A stretch of DNA of 64,000 nt. Origin: Salinispirillum sp. LH 10-3-1. Lineage in GTDB: Bacteria > Pseudomonadota > Gammaproteobacteria > Pseudomonadales > Natronospirillaceae. The position numbers were made by a program, and so were the translations under genes. This document shows, piece after piece, positions 40,371-50,945 of this stretch (position 1 is its first letter; each line of letters begins with the position of its first letter). The stretch spans positions 930,001 through 994,000 of the forward strand of contig NZ_CP101717.1 of NCBI RefSeq assembly GCF_030643825.1, in the 5' to 3' direction. The notes beneath the pieces are model-generated. The model had not been told where the DNA came from. It searched no databases and saw only the letters and a program-made list of their open reading frames with translations.

Positions 40371-41018
40371 TTGCACACCGAATCTCCTCTTATTGTTCGC
40401 CAGTTAGGGCGCGTAGCGTACGCGCCCACCCTCGAGCGTATGCGCGATTTCACCCTGAACCGGCAAGAAGACACCCCGGACGAAGTCTGGTTGTTGGAAC
40501 ATGAGGCTGTTTTTACCCAAGGCCAAGCCGGTAAAGCAGAGCACATTTTAGCCGCGGGTGAAATTCCAGTAGTGAACGTTGATCGTGGTGGTCAGGTGAC
40601 CTACCATGGCCCTGGGCAGCTGGTCGCGTATACCTTACTGGACATTAAGCGCTTGGAGATGGGTGTACGGGATCTCGTCAGTCACTTGGAGCATTCCGTG
40701 GTTGATGTGTTGGCGCAATGGGGGGTGCTGGCTTATGCCAAGCCAGACGCGCCCGGCGTCTATGTTAGCGGGGCAAAAATTGCTTCTCTGGGCCTGCGCA
40801 TTAAGAAAGGCCGGGCGTATCATGGCCTTGCTTTGAATGTTGATATGGATTTATCACCGTTTCAGCGTATTAACCCCTGCGGTTATGCTGGTATGGCAAT
40901 GACGCAGCTGAAAGATTTGACGGACGAGCAAGTTACCGTCGAGCAGGTGGCTGAGCGCTGGCTGGCAGGCTTTATGCAGCGCATGGGCGTAAACTCAGTG
41001 CACGAAATTACGGAATAA
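40371..41018 (+). CDS. lipB: Octanoyl-ACP:protein N-octanoyltransferase LipB
   Basis: LipB moves octanoyl from ACP to lipoyl domains. The product has the catalytic lysine in [12 protein letters not shown] (about K136) and catalytic cysteine in NPCGYAGM (about C170), plus [14 protein letters not shown]. The start is probably TTG 40371, one base after ybeD, with no separate ribosome site, so coupling to ybeD translation is likely; the exact start is uncertain. lipA faces it from the opposite strand. Confidence 0.94.
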   Translation: MHTESPLIVRQLGRVAYAPTLERMRDFTLNRQEDTPDEVWLLEHEAVFTQGQAGKAEHILAAGEIPVVNVDRGGQVTYHGPGQLVAYTLLDIKRLEMGVRDLVSHLEHSVVDVLAQWGVLAYAKPDAPGVYVSGAKIASLGLRIKKGRAYHGLALNVDMDLSPFQRINPCGYAGMAMTQLKDLTDEQVTVEQVAERWLAGFMQRMGVNSVHEITE

Positions 41019-41044
41019 GGCGCTGTCCTCTACTGGACAGCGCC
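41019..41044. terminator. Bidirectional terminator between lipB and lipA
   Basis: GGCGCTGTCC at 41019-41028 pairs perfectly with GGACAGCGCC at 41035-41044 around a six-base loop. It starts directly after the lipB stop and ends nine bases before the lipA stop. T-tracts are weak on both sides, so termination strength is uncertain. Confidence 0.7.
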
Positions 41045-41053
41045 CTGTTACTT

Positions 41054-42097
41054 CTAGCTGATTTGCTTCAACGGAATCTGGTTTGGGTCAACCACCACCG
41101 GTACCTCGACCGGTGCAGCCAAACCAAGATTGTTCTTTTCGAACACGCGATCCGCACGATAGCTGGAGCGTACCATGGGGCCAGATGGTACTTCTAAAAA
41201 GCCTTTGGCGAGCCCTACTTCCCGATAGTGATTGAACTCATCCGGCGTTACCCAACGCTCTACCGGCAGATGGTTTTTGGTCGGGCGCAGATACTGACCC
41301 AGAGTCACAATATCCACACCGACGGCGCGTAAATCATCGAAGGTCTGATAGATTTCTTCGTCGGTTTCGCCAAGGCCAACCATGATGCTGGTTTTGGTAA
41401 TTACATCAGGGCGATGCTTTTTCGCGTGCGCCAACACCTGTAAGGTTTTGTCGTAACCGGCGCGGATGTCACGTACCGGGTGCGTCAGGCGTCGCACGGT
41501 TTCAACGTTCTGCGCGAAGACTTCCAGGCCGGAATCTACCACGCGTTCAATGTGCGCTTCGACCCCGTCAAAATCGGGTGTTAATGCTTCTACCACGACT
41601 TCTGGTGTGCGAGCTTTAATGGCCGCTACGCAGGCAGCATAATGAGCCGCGCCGCCGTCCGGTAGGTCATCGCGATCGACAGAGGTCAACACGATGTAAC
41701 GCAACCCCATCAACTCCACGGATTTCGCCGTGTTCTCCGGTTCGTCGTGATCCAGCCAACCTTTGGGATTGCCCGTATCTACCGCGCAGAACTTACAAGC
41801 ACGAGTACAGACCGAACCCATAACCATGATGGTTGCCGTACCGTTGTTCCAACACTCGCCGATGTTTGGGCAATGAGATTCCTGACAGACAGTGCTGAGT
41901 TTGTGGTCTTTTACGTTGCGGCGCACAGCCTCAAAGCGCTCGCCGCCCGGCATCTTGGCACGTAGCCAATCGGGCTTGCGCACATGGGCTTGTTCGACGA
42001 CTTGATGGCTCTGCTTAACGCCATCTTTTATCGCAGCAATGCCTTGTTCGGTGCGGAACTTATGGCCGCTGATAATACGCTCTTTTCCGTCGCTCAT
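41054..42097 (-). CDS. lipA: Lipoyl synthase LipA
   Basis: LipA is a radical-SAM enzyme that inserts two sulfurs into the octanoyl chain made by LipB. The 347-residue protein has the auxiliary-cluster cysteines ([13 protein letters not shown]), the radical-SAM motif CTRACKFC, and the C-terminal RSSYRAD whose serine ligates the auxiliary cluster. It is convergent with lipB, whereas in E. coli both genes point the same way. Confidence 0.97.
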   Translation of the reverse strand: MSDGKERIISGHKFRTEQGIAAIKDGVKQSHQVVEQAHVRKPDWLRAKMPGGERFEAVRRNVKDHKLSTVCQESHCPNIGECWNNGTATIMVMGSVCTRACKFCAVDTGNPKGWLDHDEPENTAKSVELMGLRYIVLTSVDRDDLPDGGAAHYAACVAAIKARTPEVVVEALTPDFDGVEAHIERVVDSGLEVFAQNVETVRRLTHPVRDIRAGYDKTLQVLAHAKKHRPDVITKTSIMVGLGETDEEIYQTFDDLRAVGVDIVTLGQYLRPTKNHLPVERWVTPDEFNHYREVGLAKGFLEVPSGPMVRSSYRADRVFEKNNLGLAAPVEVPVVVDPNQIPLKQIS

Positions 42098-42169
42098 CGA
42101 AAGAGATGCTCTCTAGCAAGAAGGTGAATGAACAGGGTGAATGACCTGCTTGAATAGTACCATATCAAC

Positions 42170-44587
42170 CTAGTTTGTGCTCTGTGGGTGCTCCATCAGC
42201 CAACGTACGTTGCGCACCAGCTCAGGGTTCAGCAGCGACTCGGCCGCCGCAATGGCTTCAGGAACACGCTGATCAAAAGTAATACGTTGTTCGGCATCGG
42301 TTGCGATCACCGTTTTCTCGCGCAGCGTCAGCACGAAGCGCCGAAACAGGGTCTTGTCAAAGAACTCCGGCGCATTCAGGCCATTCAAAATAGACATTCG
42401 CTGCGCCAGCTGCTGGGCCTGCGCTTCTAGGTCAGCTACGGTAAGGCTGTATTGGCCATGTGCCTGCAGCACGGCGAGTGTGAGGTAGTAGCGCTCGAGA
42501 GTTGGCTGCATTAGACGGCCGACGGCGATGAACTGGGTCGCCAAACTCGGGTCGGTGCTGGGAATCAGAAAATCGCCTTCAACCGAAATCAAACCACGTG
42601 CGATCAAACCATCGAGGTATTGGTGTGCGACCTTTTGGGCTGCTTCCATGTCCCAGTGCATAAACAATTCATTGCGTACGTAGCCATAAATCAGCGTGAG
42701 GTGCTTCATTAACTGGTCACGTGTTTTGGGTGTGCCGTGAATTTGCAGGCCGCAACAGAGCAATGCGGGCAGCGCCAGTAAATGAATGATGTTGTTACGG
42801 TAGTAAGTCAACAATACGGCATTGTGGTCGTTAACGCTGTAAAGCGCACCCATCGGGTGGTCAATACGCCGTACCATCTTCATGTCTACGGTATGCGCTA
42901 GCCAGTCCGACGGAGCACCATCAGGAAAGGTCATTGTATCGCTGTAAGGCACTTCCTGTAGCAGGCTGACGTAGAGCGCCGCGTGTTGCTCAATACTGAA
43001 TTGATCCAAGGCGTGGTTAGGGCTCGCTAACAGTACTGTGCCGATCACATTCACAGGGTTCAGTGCTGCAGCTTGATTGATACGGCTGGCCACCTCATTG
43101 CTGAGTACCTGAATGGTCTGCGCCAGCCAGGCCGGTCGAGAGTCCTGGGTGATGTTGTGGTCACGCCAGTTGGCTTCCTGTGCCGTCAGGATGCTTTGCA
43201 ATTCTATGGGAGTGCCAAAGTTCAAGCTGACTTCGCCGTAATTCTTTAGACGCCGTATCGTGCCGATAACATCGAAGATAGATTCGCTCTTCTTTTCTTT
43301 ACCGCGTAGCTCTTTCAAGTAACTGTTGGCTTCGAACACCTTCTCATAGCCGATGTACACGGGAACGAACTTCATTGGCAAGCTGGGGTCACGCAGATAG
43401 CTTTTAACCGTCATCGCCAGCATGCCGGCTTTGGGCTCCAGGGTACGCCCGGTACGTGAGCGCCCACCTTCGACGAAATATTCAACAGGGCTGCCCCGTG
43501 TGAACATCATATGCAGGTATTCGTTAAACACTGCGGTGTAGAGCTTGTCACCACCAAAGCTGCGGCGCATAAAGAACGCGCCACCGCGGCGTAAGATTGG
43601 CCCAACGATCGGCATATTCAGGTTCTTGCCTGCCGCGATGTGCGGGATCGGTACGCCTTGCGAGTGCAAGCTATACGACAGCAGCAGATAGTCAATGTGG
43701 GAGCGATGGCAGGGGACATAGATGACCGCGCTATCCTGCGCCGCCTGTTTTACGACCGCAATGTTATTGATGCGGATGCCGTTGTAAATCTTGTTCCATA
43801 AGCGCGATAGAAAGAGGTCCAGCACCCGCACAGTAGAATACGAAATGTCCGCCATGATCTCTTCGAGATAACCGGTGGCGACCTTGCGTGCTTTGTCCGG
43901 CGTGGTCTTCTGGGTACGCGCATGATGTGCAATGGCTTCACGCACCTGCACAGAATTGACGATATGGGTCATCATGGTACGGCGATGCGATAAGTCCGGC
44001 CCCAAGACGCCCAAGCGGACGCGATTGAAATGCACGCGCAGAATACGATGCACTTTGCGGGACAGGCGAGCGACAGGCTGATCTTCAGTGATCAGTTCGC
44101 GCAGCGATAACGGCTGATTGATCTCGACAAATGTGCTACGGCCATTAACCAACACGGTAAACAGTTTGCGTACGGGGCCGGGGATAGACCAACGGTCGGA
44201 AAACAGTATTTTAAACAGTGACTTTTCTTTGGTGGGCGCACGGCCCCAAAACACACTGATGGGCACCAGCTGGATGTCCTGCTCGGGGTCATCTGTAATG
44301 CGCTGGCATAGCTGCGTCAGTGCAGTTGACCGACCCTGGCGTTTCAGCGTACGCAGGGTGCGCGACTTATACTCCAGAAATACCAAGGGCTCTTGTTCGA
44401 TGGACTTGTGTAGGGTCGGCAGCCCCATTTTGCTGATAAATAAATCGGCGGCAATGCGGTCGGTTAGGCTTTGCCGACGCAAGACATAGATAATGGGCTG
44501 GGTATCTTGCAGTTTTGGCAATTCCGCTGTTTTGGAATTATCAAAGCGTATCCAGACGCTCAGTAGGCGTTTCAGCAGCGCATACAT
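42170..44587 (-). CDS. plsB: Glycerol-3-phosphate acyltransferase PlsB
   Basis: PlsB acylates sn-glycerol-3-phosphate at position 1, starting phospholipid synthesis at the inner membrane. From ATG 44587 it has 805 residues (E. coli 807). The acyltransferase core has HX4D (CHRSHIDYLLLSY), the block FFMRRSFGGDKLY, and the FVEGGRSRTGRTLEPK block that binds substrate. The open frame extends to 44710, but the family N terminus matches the start at MYALLKRLLS. It is transcribed alone on the reverse strand. Confidence 0.95.
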   Translation of the reverse strand: MYALLKRLLSVWIRFDNSKTAELPKLQDTQPIIYVLRRQSLTDRIAADLFISKMGLPTLHKSIEQEPLVFLEYKSRTLRTLKRQGRSTALTQLCQRITDDPEQDIQLVPISVFWGRAPTKEKSLFKILFSDRWSIPGPVRKLFTVLVNGRSTFVEINQPLSLRELITEDQPVARLSRKVHRILRVHFNRVRLGVLGPDLSHRRTMMTHIVNSVQVREAIAHHARTQKTTPDKARKVATGYLEEIMADISYSTVRVLDLFLSRLWNKIYNGIRINNIAVVKQAAQDSAVIYVPCHRSHIDYLLLSYSLHSQGVPIPHIAAGKNLNMPIVGPILRRGGAFFMRRSFGGDKLYTAVFNEYLHMMFTRGSPVEYFVEGGRSRTGRTLEPKAGMLAMTVKSYLRDPSLPMKFVPVYIGYEKVFEANSYLKELRGKEKKSESIFDVIGTIRRLKNYGEVSLNFGTPIELQSILTAQEANWRDHNITQDSRPAWLAQTIQVLSNEVASRINQAAALNPVNVIGTVLLASPNHALDQFSIEQHAALYVSLLQEVPYSDTMTFPDGAPSDWLAHTVDMKMVRRIDHPMGALYSVNDHNAVLLTYYRNNIIHLLALPALLCCGLQIHGTPKTRDQLMKHLTLIYGYVRNELFMHWDMEAAQKVAHQYLDGLIARGLISVEGDFLIPSTDPSLATQFIAVGRLMQPTLERYYLTLAVLQAHGQYSLTVADLEAQAQQLAQRMSILNGLNAPEFFDKTLFRRFVLTLREKTVIATDAEQRITFDQRVPEAIAAAESLLNPELVRNVRWLMEHPQSTN

Positions 44588-44730
44588 AAATGTTTTGTTC
44601 CCAATACCAAAGGCCAGTCGGGCGATTGTAGCAAAAGCAGTAGCTACTTCCTTACAAAAATTAGACATTGACCGGTCTGTTGTAGCGTCAGCCTTACACC
44701 TCAATGCCAAACGATTTCGGCTGTTTAGGC

Positions 44731-44937
44731 TTAATAGTGCGGCGGTGGGCTGTCGGTGATTTCGGGGGCTATCTGTTGGGTGAGGCCGGACACCTGATCG
44801 CTGAACTTTTCTAGCAGGCGTTTAAGTTGGCGAATCTCCGCGTCCTGACGCCCTATAACGGCGCTCAACTGTTCGATGGTGTCCTCCGAAAAGGCCAGGC
44901 GTACTTCGAGATCGGCAAATCGTTGTTCAATATCCAC
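44731..44937 (-). CDS. slyX: SlyX family protein
   Basis: The 68-residue protein is a coiled coil (about 3-55: heptads such as LEVRLAFSEDTIEQL and IRQLKRLLEKF) with a proline-rich tail ending PPPHY, the SlyX family pattern. No biochemical function is settled for the family. It lies upstream of plsB on the same strand. Confidence 0.9.
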   Translation of the reverse strand: MDIEQRFADLEVRLAFSEDTIEQLSAVIGRQDAEIRQLKRLLEKFSDQVSGLTQQIAPEITDSPPPHY

Positions 44938-45170
44938 AGTGTTTTTTCAATCCGGGTTGTTTAGTAGTCAAGGTTTTTGGCATTATGTTGACACTTGTGC
45001 GGTTGTGTCTTGTTTCGCCGCGCCAAGAGTACATGTGCAGAAAGGATAGCATACCCATCGGGTGGAGATGCGTCGAAGTGGGTCTAATGCTGGTTAGTTA
45101 CCCTAGGCCTATTAGGTATGCACATTTTAGTTAACTTACGTTAAGTGATTATTGAGAGAAGAGCTAGGTT

Positions 45171-45590
45171 ATGAATGCAGTGAGTATTATTGTTGGTTTA
45201 GTAATTAGTTTTCTGGCGGCTATTGCCGCAACATTGGTTGTTGTTTTTTGGCAAGGCAATCCTGTGTCTTTGGCGTTCAGCCAAGATGGTTTTTGGGCAT
45301 CCGTCGCCAGTGTCTGGGCGTTGATGGCTCTCGTATTGATGATTATGGAGTTCCTGCCACTTGAAGCACGTGAAGATCTGCGCGAAGAGGGCGTGGTGAA
45401 GTGGTTCAATGGAGCAAAAGGGTTTGGTTTTATCACGCGCGATAACGATGAAGACGTGTTTGTACACTTTCGTTCGATTCGTGGGCGCGGACATCGCACC
45501 TTGCATGAAGGTCAGCGCGTAAAATTTGGGGTGGTTGAAAGCGCCAAAGGTTTACAAGCAGAAGACGTAAGCGTGGTGCGCCACCAGTAG
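45171..45590 (+). CDS. Membrane-anchored cold-shock-domain protein
   Basis: The 139-residue protein joins two predicted membrane helices (about 4-28 and 42-62) to a C-terminal cold-shock domain (about 73-138). The nucleic-acid-binding motifs are complete: KGFGFI (RNP1, 83-88) and VFVHF (RNP2, 96-100), after GVVKWFN. The domain should face the cytoplasm and bind RNA or single-stranded DNA at the membrane; the binding is inferred from the family, the anchoring from sequence. AGAGCTAGG precedes the ATG. The 233-base upstream gap contains a perfect TTGACA at 44988 without a clear -10. Its TAG stop lies in a REP-like element. Confidence 0.85.
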   Translation: MNAVSIIVGLVISFLAAIAATLVVVFWQGNPVSLAFSQDGFWASVASVWALMALVLMIMEFLPLEAREDLREEGVVKWFNGAKGFGFITRDNDEDVFVHFRSIRGRGHRTLHEGQRVKFGVVESAKGLQAEDVSVVRHQ

Positions 45591-45624
45591 GAGGCAAGCC
45601 CTCTGGCCGAATACTAACGGCCAG
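45587..45624. repeat. REP-like element at the cold-shock gene / holA junction
   Basis: From the GTAG at 45587 the sequence matches the element after moaE at 23 of 24 bases from 45588. CTGGCCG at 45603-45609 pairs perfectly with CGGCCAG at 45618-45624. The TAG stop of the cold-shock gene is part of the repeat head, and the last codons of the convergent holA occupy the right arm, so the element is partly coding. Confidence 0.75.
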
Positions 45625-46612
45625 CCCAACGCAATACAACCTGCCCCATCAACAGCCACGGGTCCAGGTTGTCACTGCCTTTAACCGCCGCATCGGTGCG
45701 CTGCAGCAACTGCAATAACGTGCTCCAGCGTGCCGGTTTGATGCGGCTCACCGCTTGCTTCACCGGCCCTTGGCGTGGCCCCATAATCCGCAAGGCCATA
45801 CAGGCTTGGTCGATGGACTCACCTCGCTGAACCTTTTCCTGAATCTGCATTGCATGGCGTGCTTCTCGCGTAAGCGCCCATTGCACCATCAAGGGTTCAA
45901 CACCCTCGCTGCGCAAGCTGTCCAGAATGCGCTGCGCGCGGGCTAAATTGCCTGTATTCGCAGCATCGGTTAGATCAAATACCGTAAAACGGGCATTGTC
46001 GACCACCGACTCCAGCACCAGTTCGGCACTGACTTCGCCATCGCATAAAAGTGCCAGCTTCTCCAACTCTTGCTTGGCAGCCAGCAAGTTACCGTCAACG
46101 CGTTCGGCCAACAACTGGGCGGCATCCGGTGTGAGCGTCAGTTTCAACTGGCGCGCCCGTTGTGAAAGCCATTGCGGCAATTGCTGGCGTTGGATTGGCC
46201 ATACATTGATGACGCCAGCCTGCACGGTGAAGGTTTTGAACCACTTGGTTTTCAGCGTAGCGCGATCCAGTGCTGCGCCATTCACCAGCAATATGTTGTC
46301 CGGGTTGGGCGACGCGGCGTATTCCTGCAGCACATCCTGGCCTGCTTTATCCGGCTTGCGCTCCAGGTTCAATTCCAGCAGCAGTCGGTCACTGAACAGC
46401 GACATCGCTTGATTCGCCTCGATCAACGAAGACCAACTGAACTGTGCATCCGCTTGCAGTACCCGGCGTTCTCCCACCCCATTTTTGCGGGCGTGCTGCC
46501 GTAAGGTGTCTAGCGTCTCCAACACCAATAGCGGTTCCTGCCCCATGACCACGTAGATGGGCAGAAACTGCTTATTCAGATGCTGGGTCAGCTGTTCAGC
46601 CTTGATGTCCAT
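45614..46612 (-). CDS. holA: DNA polymerase III delta subunit HolA
   Basis: HolA is the clamp-loader subunit that opens the beta clamp. The 332-residue protein fits the family, with the N-terminal QLNKQFLPIYVVMGQEPLL, the domain II stretch LLAERVDGNLLAAKQELEKL, and C-terminal helices. It starts six bases after the leuS stop; the usual lptE gene between leuS and holA is missing. Its 3' end lies in a REP-like repeat. Confidence 0.94.
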   Translation of the reverse strand: MDIKAEQLTQHLNKQFLPIYVVMGQEPLLVLETLDTLRQHARKNGVGERRVLQADAQFSWSSLIEANQAMSLFSDRLLLELNLERKPDKAGQDVLQEYAASPNPDNILLVNGAALDRATLKTKWFKTFTVQAGVINVWPIQRQQLPQWLSQRARQLKLTLTPDAAQLLAERVDGNLLAAKQELEKLALLCDGEVSAELVLESVVDNARFTVFDLTDAANTGNLARAQRILDSLRSEGVEPLMVQWALTREARHAMQIQEKVQRGESIDQACMALRIMGPRQGPVKQAVSRIKPARWSTLLQLLQRTDAAVKGSDNLDPWLLMGQVVLRWAGR

Positions 46613-46618
46613 GTGCGC

Positions 46619-49207
46619 TTAGGCCACCACAATATTGACCAGCTTGCCGGGCACCACAATCACGCGCTTGATCTCTGCATCAGCCAAAAACTTCTGCACA
46701 TTGTGCTCCGCGCGCGCGGCGGTCTCAACGCTTGCTTTATCGGCATCGGCCGCTACCGTGACACGTCCACGTACCTTACCGTTCACCTGCACGACGTAAG
46801 TCACTTCGTTGCGCACCAAAGCGCTTTCGTCCACGGCAGGCCAGCGTTCGTGTACGACTGCGTTGCTGTGCCCAAGCGTGGCCCACAGGCTGTGCGCGAT
46901 GTGTGGCGTGATCGGCGACAGCATCAATACGGCGGTTTCAAGCGCTTCACGCACCACTGCTTGGCTTTGGCCGGGCTGCAAATCAAATTTATTGACTGCG
47001 TTCAGCAACTCCATGGTGGCGGCAATGGCCGTATTGAACGTTTGGCGACGGTCAAAGTCATCGCTGACTTTTTGGAGCGTCTCATGGGTTTTTAAACGCA
47101 AAGCTTTCATGTCGGCGTCTAAAGCTGACGTGTCCAATGCAGTCTGATCATTCAGCTCCACCAGGCTGTGCACCGCACGCCACAAGCGCTGCAGGAACTT
47201 GTACGCACCCTGCACGCCAGACTCGACCCATTCCAGTGTCTGGTCTGGTGGGGCGGCAAACATGGCAAACAAGCGTACGGTATCAGCGCCATAGGCTTCG
47301 AGTGTTTCTTTTGGGTTAACCCCGTTGTTCTTAGACTTCGACATCTTGCTCATGCCGGAGTGTATAACCTCGTCGCCCGTAGCGGTTTCTACGGCGCGGG
47401 TGACCTTGCCTTTGTCGTCGCGCTCCAGCGTGACGTCCTTGGGCGAAATCCATACCTGGCCGCCATTAACGGTTTTATGGAAGGTGTCGGCCAATACCAT
47501 GCCTTGGCACAGCAGGCGATCGAACGGTTCATCGCACTTCACCAAGCCTTCGTCGCGCATCAACTTGTGGAAGAAGCGTGAATAGAGCAGGTGCAAGATG
47601 GCGTGTTCGATGCCGCCGACATACTGGTCGACTGGCAGCCAATAATTGGCTTCGTCAGGGTCGACCATGCCGTCGGCATAGTTCGGGCTGGTGTAGCGCG
47701 CGTAGTACCAGCTCGACTCCATAAAGGTGTCAAAGGTGTCGGTTTCTTTTTCAACCGCGCGGCCATCGAGCTCATCTTTGCGCCAATCGAGGTCGGCTTT
47801 GATGGGCGACTGTACGCCGTCCATTACCACGTCTTCCGGTAGCAGAACAGGCAGCTTGTGCATAGGCACAGGAATTTCGCCGCCTTCCGGCAAGTTGAAC
47901 ATCGGGATGGGGGCGCCCCAGTAGCGTTGACGAGACACGCCCCAATCACGCAGACGATAATTGGTGGTCTTTTCGCCCTTGCCCAATTTGGTCAGTTCAG
48001 CGGCAATGGCCTGAAAGGCATCTTCCGAGGTCATGCCATCGTAAGCACCGGAATTCACCAGCACGCCCTTGCAGGTGTAAGCGCCTTGGCTGAGATCAAC
48101 CACATCATCGCTACCGTCGACCGGGCGGATGACTTGAGTGATCGGGATGTTGTACTTGGTCGCAAACTCCCAGTCACGCTCGTCGTGGCCAGGTACGGCC
48201 ATCACCGCGCCGCTGCCGTAGTCCATCAACACAAAGTTCGCTGTCCACACCGGCACCTCGGCGCCCGTTAATGGGTGAATGGCGGTCAGGCCGATCGGCA
48301 TGCCAAGCTTTTCCATGGTCGCCATGTCGGCTTCCGAAGTGGTCATGCTTTTGCACTTGGCGATGAAAGTTTGCAGCTCAGCGTTGTTCTCGGCTGCTTT
48401 CAAAGCCAGCGGGTGCTGGGCGGCCACGGCTACGTAGCTGACGCCAAACAGGGTGTCGGGGCGGGTGGTGTATACGCCGATCTTTTCGTCACTGTCTTTC
48501 AGGTCGAATTCTAAGTTCACACCTTCAGAACGACCGATCCAGTTGCGCTGCATGGTTTTGACCTGTTCCGGCCAGTGCGGCAACTTGTCCAAGTCGTTCA
48601 GCAGTTCTTCGGCGTAGTCGGTGATCTTAATGAACCACTGCGGAATTTCACGGCGCTCAACCACGGCGCCAGAACGCCAGCCGCGACCGTCGATGACCTG
48701 CTCATTGGCCAGTACCGTTTGGTCAACCGGGTCCCAGTTCACCGTTGCCATCTTTTTATAAACCAAGCCTTTTTCGTACAAACGGGTGAAGAACCACTGC
48801 TCCCACTTGTAGTAGTCGGGTTTACAGGTGGTCACTTCGCGTGACCAGTCAAAGCCGAAACCTAAATCTTTCAGTTGCTGGCGCATCTGGTCCGTATTGG
48901 CGTACGTCCACTTGGCCGGTGCTGTTTTGTTCTGAATCGCCGCATTCTCTGCTGGCAGACCAAAAGCATCCCACCCCATGGGGTGCAATACGTTCTTACC
49001 CAGCATGCGCTGATAGCGCGCAATAACGTCAGAAATGGTGTAGTTGCGCACGTGCCCCATGTGTAGCTGCCCGCTTGGATACGGAAACATCGACATGCAG
49101 TAGTATTTTTCGCGGCTGGTGTCTTTTACCGCACGAAATACTTGGTTTTCTTCCCAATACTGTTGGGCTTGGGCTTCAATTTCACTGGGATTGTACGTGG
49201 CGTCCAT
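46619..49207 (-). CDS. leuS: Leucyl-tRNA synthetase LeuS
   Basis: LeuS charges tRNA-Leu. The 862-residue protein has a class I Rossmann core with the HIGH-type motif HMGHVRNY and KMSKS in [11 protein letters not shown], and a CP1 editing domain containing [17 protein letters not shown]. Length fits E. coli (860). It follows lnt on the reverse strand with a 118-base gap and precedes holA. Confidence 0.98.
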   Translation of the reverse strand: MDATYNPSEIEAQAQQYWEENQVFRAVKDTSREKYYCMSMFPYPSGQLHMGHVRNYTISDVIARYQRMLGKNVLHPMGWDAFGLPAENAAIQNKTAPAKWTYANTDQMRQQLKDLGFGFDWSREVTTCKPDYYKWEQWFFTRLYEKGLVYKKMATVNWDPVDQTVLANEQVIDGRGWRSGAVVERREIPQWFIKITDYAEELLNDLDKLPHWPEQVKTMQRNWIGRSEGVNLEFDLKDSDEKIGVYTTRPDTLFGVSYVAVAAQHPLALKAAENNAELQTFIAKCKSMTTSEADMATMEKLGMPIGLTAIHPLTGAEVPVWTANFVLMDYGSGAVMAVPGHDERDWEFATKYNIPITQVIRPVDGSDDVVDLSQGAYTCKGVLVNSGAYDGMTSEDAFQAIAAELTKLGKGEKTTNYRLRDWGVSRQRYWGAPIPMFNLPEGGEIPVPMHKLPVLLPEDVVMDGVQSPIKADLDWRKDELDGRAVEKETDTFDTFMESSWYYARYTSPNYADGMVDPDEANYWLPVDQYVGGIEHAILHLLYSRFFHKLMRDEGLVKCDEPFDRLLCQGMVLADTFHKTVNGGQVWISPKDVTLERDDKGKVTRAVETATGDEVIHSGMSKMSKSKNNGVNPKETLEAYGADTVRLFAMFAAPPDQTLEWVESGVQGAYKFLQRLWRAVHSLVELNDQTALDTSALDADMKALRLKTHETLQKVSDDFDRRQTFNTAIAATMELLNAVNKFDLQPGQSQAVVREALETAVLMLSPITPHIAHSLWATLGHSNAVVHERWPAVDESALVRNEVTYVVQVNGKVRGRVTVAADADKASVETAARAEHNVQKFLADAEIKRVIVVPGKLVNIVVA

Positions 49208-49325
49208 AAATAGGCAGTCCGGCTCTGATCAGTCAAAATAGAGAATGGGTGAAAGGCGGAAAGGATACCCGAGTCCGCCTTGGTTTTCGATAGCTCATCG
49301 CGAGTTGAGTTAGACCGCGAGCAGG

Positions 49326-50897
49326 TTACCGGCGAGCTGTCCGCAGCGTCCAAAATAAACCCAAGGCACTGAGCAGCACGGTTAAGAGCATCACGGGCCA
49401 ACTGCCTAGGCGCTGAAACGGTGTTATGCCATTGCGCGGCAGGATTTCACCTGACACCGTTGCTTGCACAAATTGCGGTGCGCGCGCCAACACCTGGCCG
49501 TGTTCGTCCAGAATAACGGAGATACCATTTTGGGTGGCGCGAACCATGGGGCGTTGATTCTCGATGGTTCGAGCACGGGTGATTTGCAAATGCTGTTCGG
49601 GCGCTAGGCTACCACCAAACCAGGCATCATTGCTGATTACGATCAGCACGTCACTGTCGAGCGCTTGTTGGCGCGAAAGATTCGGATAGGCCGCTTCATA
49701 ACAAATCAGCGGCGCGAGCTTCAGTTCGGTGCCTGCGTACTGCATGGTCATCGCCGCTTGGCCAGTCGGGCCGGGCGTAAAGCCTGACATAGGGAGGTCA
49801 AAGAAAGCGATCAGCCCTTGCAAAACGCTTTGCAGAGGTAAGTACTCACCAAAGGGTACGAGGTGTTGTTTGCGATACTCGCCCGCACCGTTACCCCAGG
49901 CCTTGATGCCGTTGTAGTAAACACGGCCTTCGCCGCGCAGTGGTAACCCACTGATAATAGCTTGATCGCGCGCCACGGCACGTTGTTCCAACACTTGAAT
50001 AAAGCCGGGCACCGCATCCGGGAAGGTAGGAATGGCCGTCTCTGCCCAGAGCACCAAGGCGGCTTCGGTTTCGCGGTCGGTGAGTGCTAAATGAATACTC
50101 AAAATTTCGTTGAGGATTTGTGTGTCCCATTTGATTGACTGATCGGTATTGCCCTGTACCGCAGCAACCGGCATGGGCTGGCTCAGGCTAGGCTGGGTGT
50201 AATGTCGATCCGTCAGAGCAAAACCGACGCCCCACGACAGCACTAGAAAACCGGCGGCAAACGCCGTGGGCATCAGGGCCTTCACCCGATAGCGCCACTG
50301 CCACAGCAAGGCAGCGCCAAACAGCAACAAAAAGCTAACACCAAACACACCGGTAACCGGAAGCCAGCCGCGCAGCCAGTTATCGGTCGCCAGCGTACCC
50401 CACAACAACCATGGCATACCGGTGAATAAGGTCGTGCGCACGCCTTCAAAGGCTAACCAAAGCAGCGGAAACAACATCCAGTGCAGCGGGGCATCGTTGC
50501 AGTAGCGGCGTCGCACCTTTGCCGGCAGCCAGGCCTGCAGTGCAAACAGTAAGCCCATGGCAACGCAGAACGCAGCGGTTAATACCAAGGAAATGGCAAC
50601 GGGCGTCTCCACCGTTCGCATGGAGGCGTAAACCCAAGACACGCCTGTGCCGAAAAAACCGATACCAAAAAACCAGCCACGCAAAAAGGCTTCCCGTGGG
50701 TTCTGTTGTGCGGTCAGCCACCAAAAGACGATAGGGAGAGCGTAAGCCAGTGGCCAAATGAAGAAAGGTGCGAATATCAGTGGTACAAGAGCGCCTGTTA
50801 ACAGCAATATCCAGCGAGCAGGCCAGTGCTTTTCCGTTAAGGCGTATATCTGAGCAGCAAATATCATTAAACTACGAGTCCTTTGCATATTAGGCAT
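49326..50897 (-). CDS. lnt: Apolipoprotein N-acyltransferase Lnt
   Basis: Lnt adds the third acyl chain to lipoproteins at the periplasmic face of the inner membrane. The protein has about seven membrane segments flanking a nitrilase domain with the catalytic triad Glu (LWAETAIPTF), Lys (YRKQHLVPFGEYLP) and Cys (APLICYEAAYP). Start is uncertain: ATG 50897 (523 residues), 50888 or 50867; the last has AAAGGA upstream. The start region overlaps the divergent frame of the next gene by a few bases only if the latter starts early, which is unlikely. Confidence 0.94.
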   Translation of the reverse strand: MPNMQRTRSLMIFAAQIYALTEKHWPARWILLLTGALVPLIFAPFFIWPLAYALPIVFWWLTAQQNPREAFLRGWFFGIGFFGTGVSWVYASMRTVETPVAISLVLTAAFCVAMGLLFALQAWLPAKVRRRYCNDAPLHWMLFPLLWLAFEGVRTTLFTGMPWLLWGTLATDNWLRGWLPVTGVFGVSFLLLFGAALLWQWRYRVKALMPTAFAAGFLVLSWGVGFALTDRHYTQPSLSQPMPVAAVQGNTDQSIKWDTQILNEILSIHLALTDRETEAALVLWAETAIPTFPDAVPGFIQVLEQRAVARDQAIISGLPLRGEGRVYYNGIKAWGNGAGEYRKQHLVPFGEYLPLQSVLQGLIAFFDLPMSGFTPGPTGQAAMTMQYAGTELKLAPLICYEAAYPNLSRQQALDSDVLIVISNDAWFGGSLAPEQHLQITRARTIENQRPMVRATQNGISVILDEHGQVLARAPQFVQATVSGEILPRNGITPFQRLGSWPVMLLTVLLSALGLFWTLRTARR

Positions 50898-50945
50898 CTT
50901 AAAGTGTTAAGAGTGCCACACACCAACCATCGAGAACCACCTGTT

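Noticed and set aside
46580-47095. Several long + strand frames opposite leuS and holA
   Set aside because: They are shadows of leuS and holA without ribosome sites or recognisable domains.
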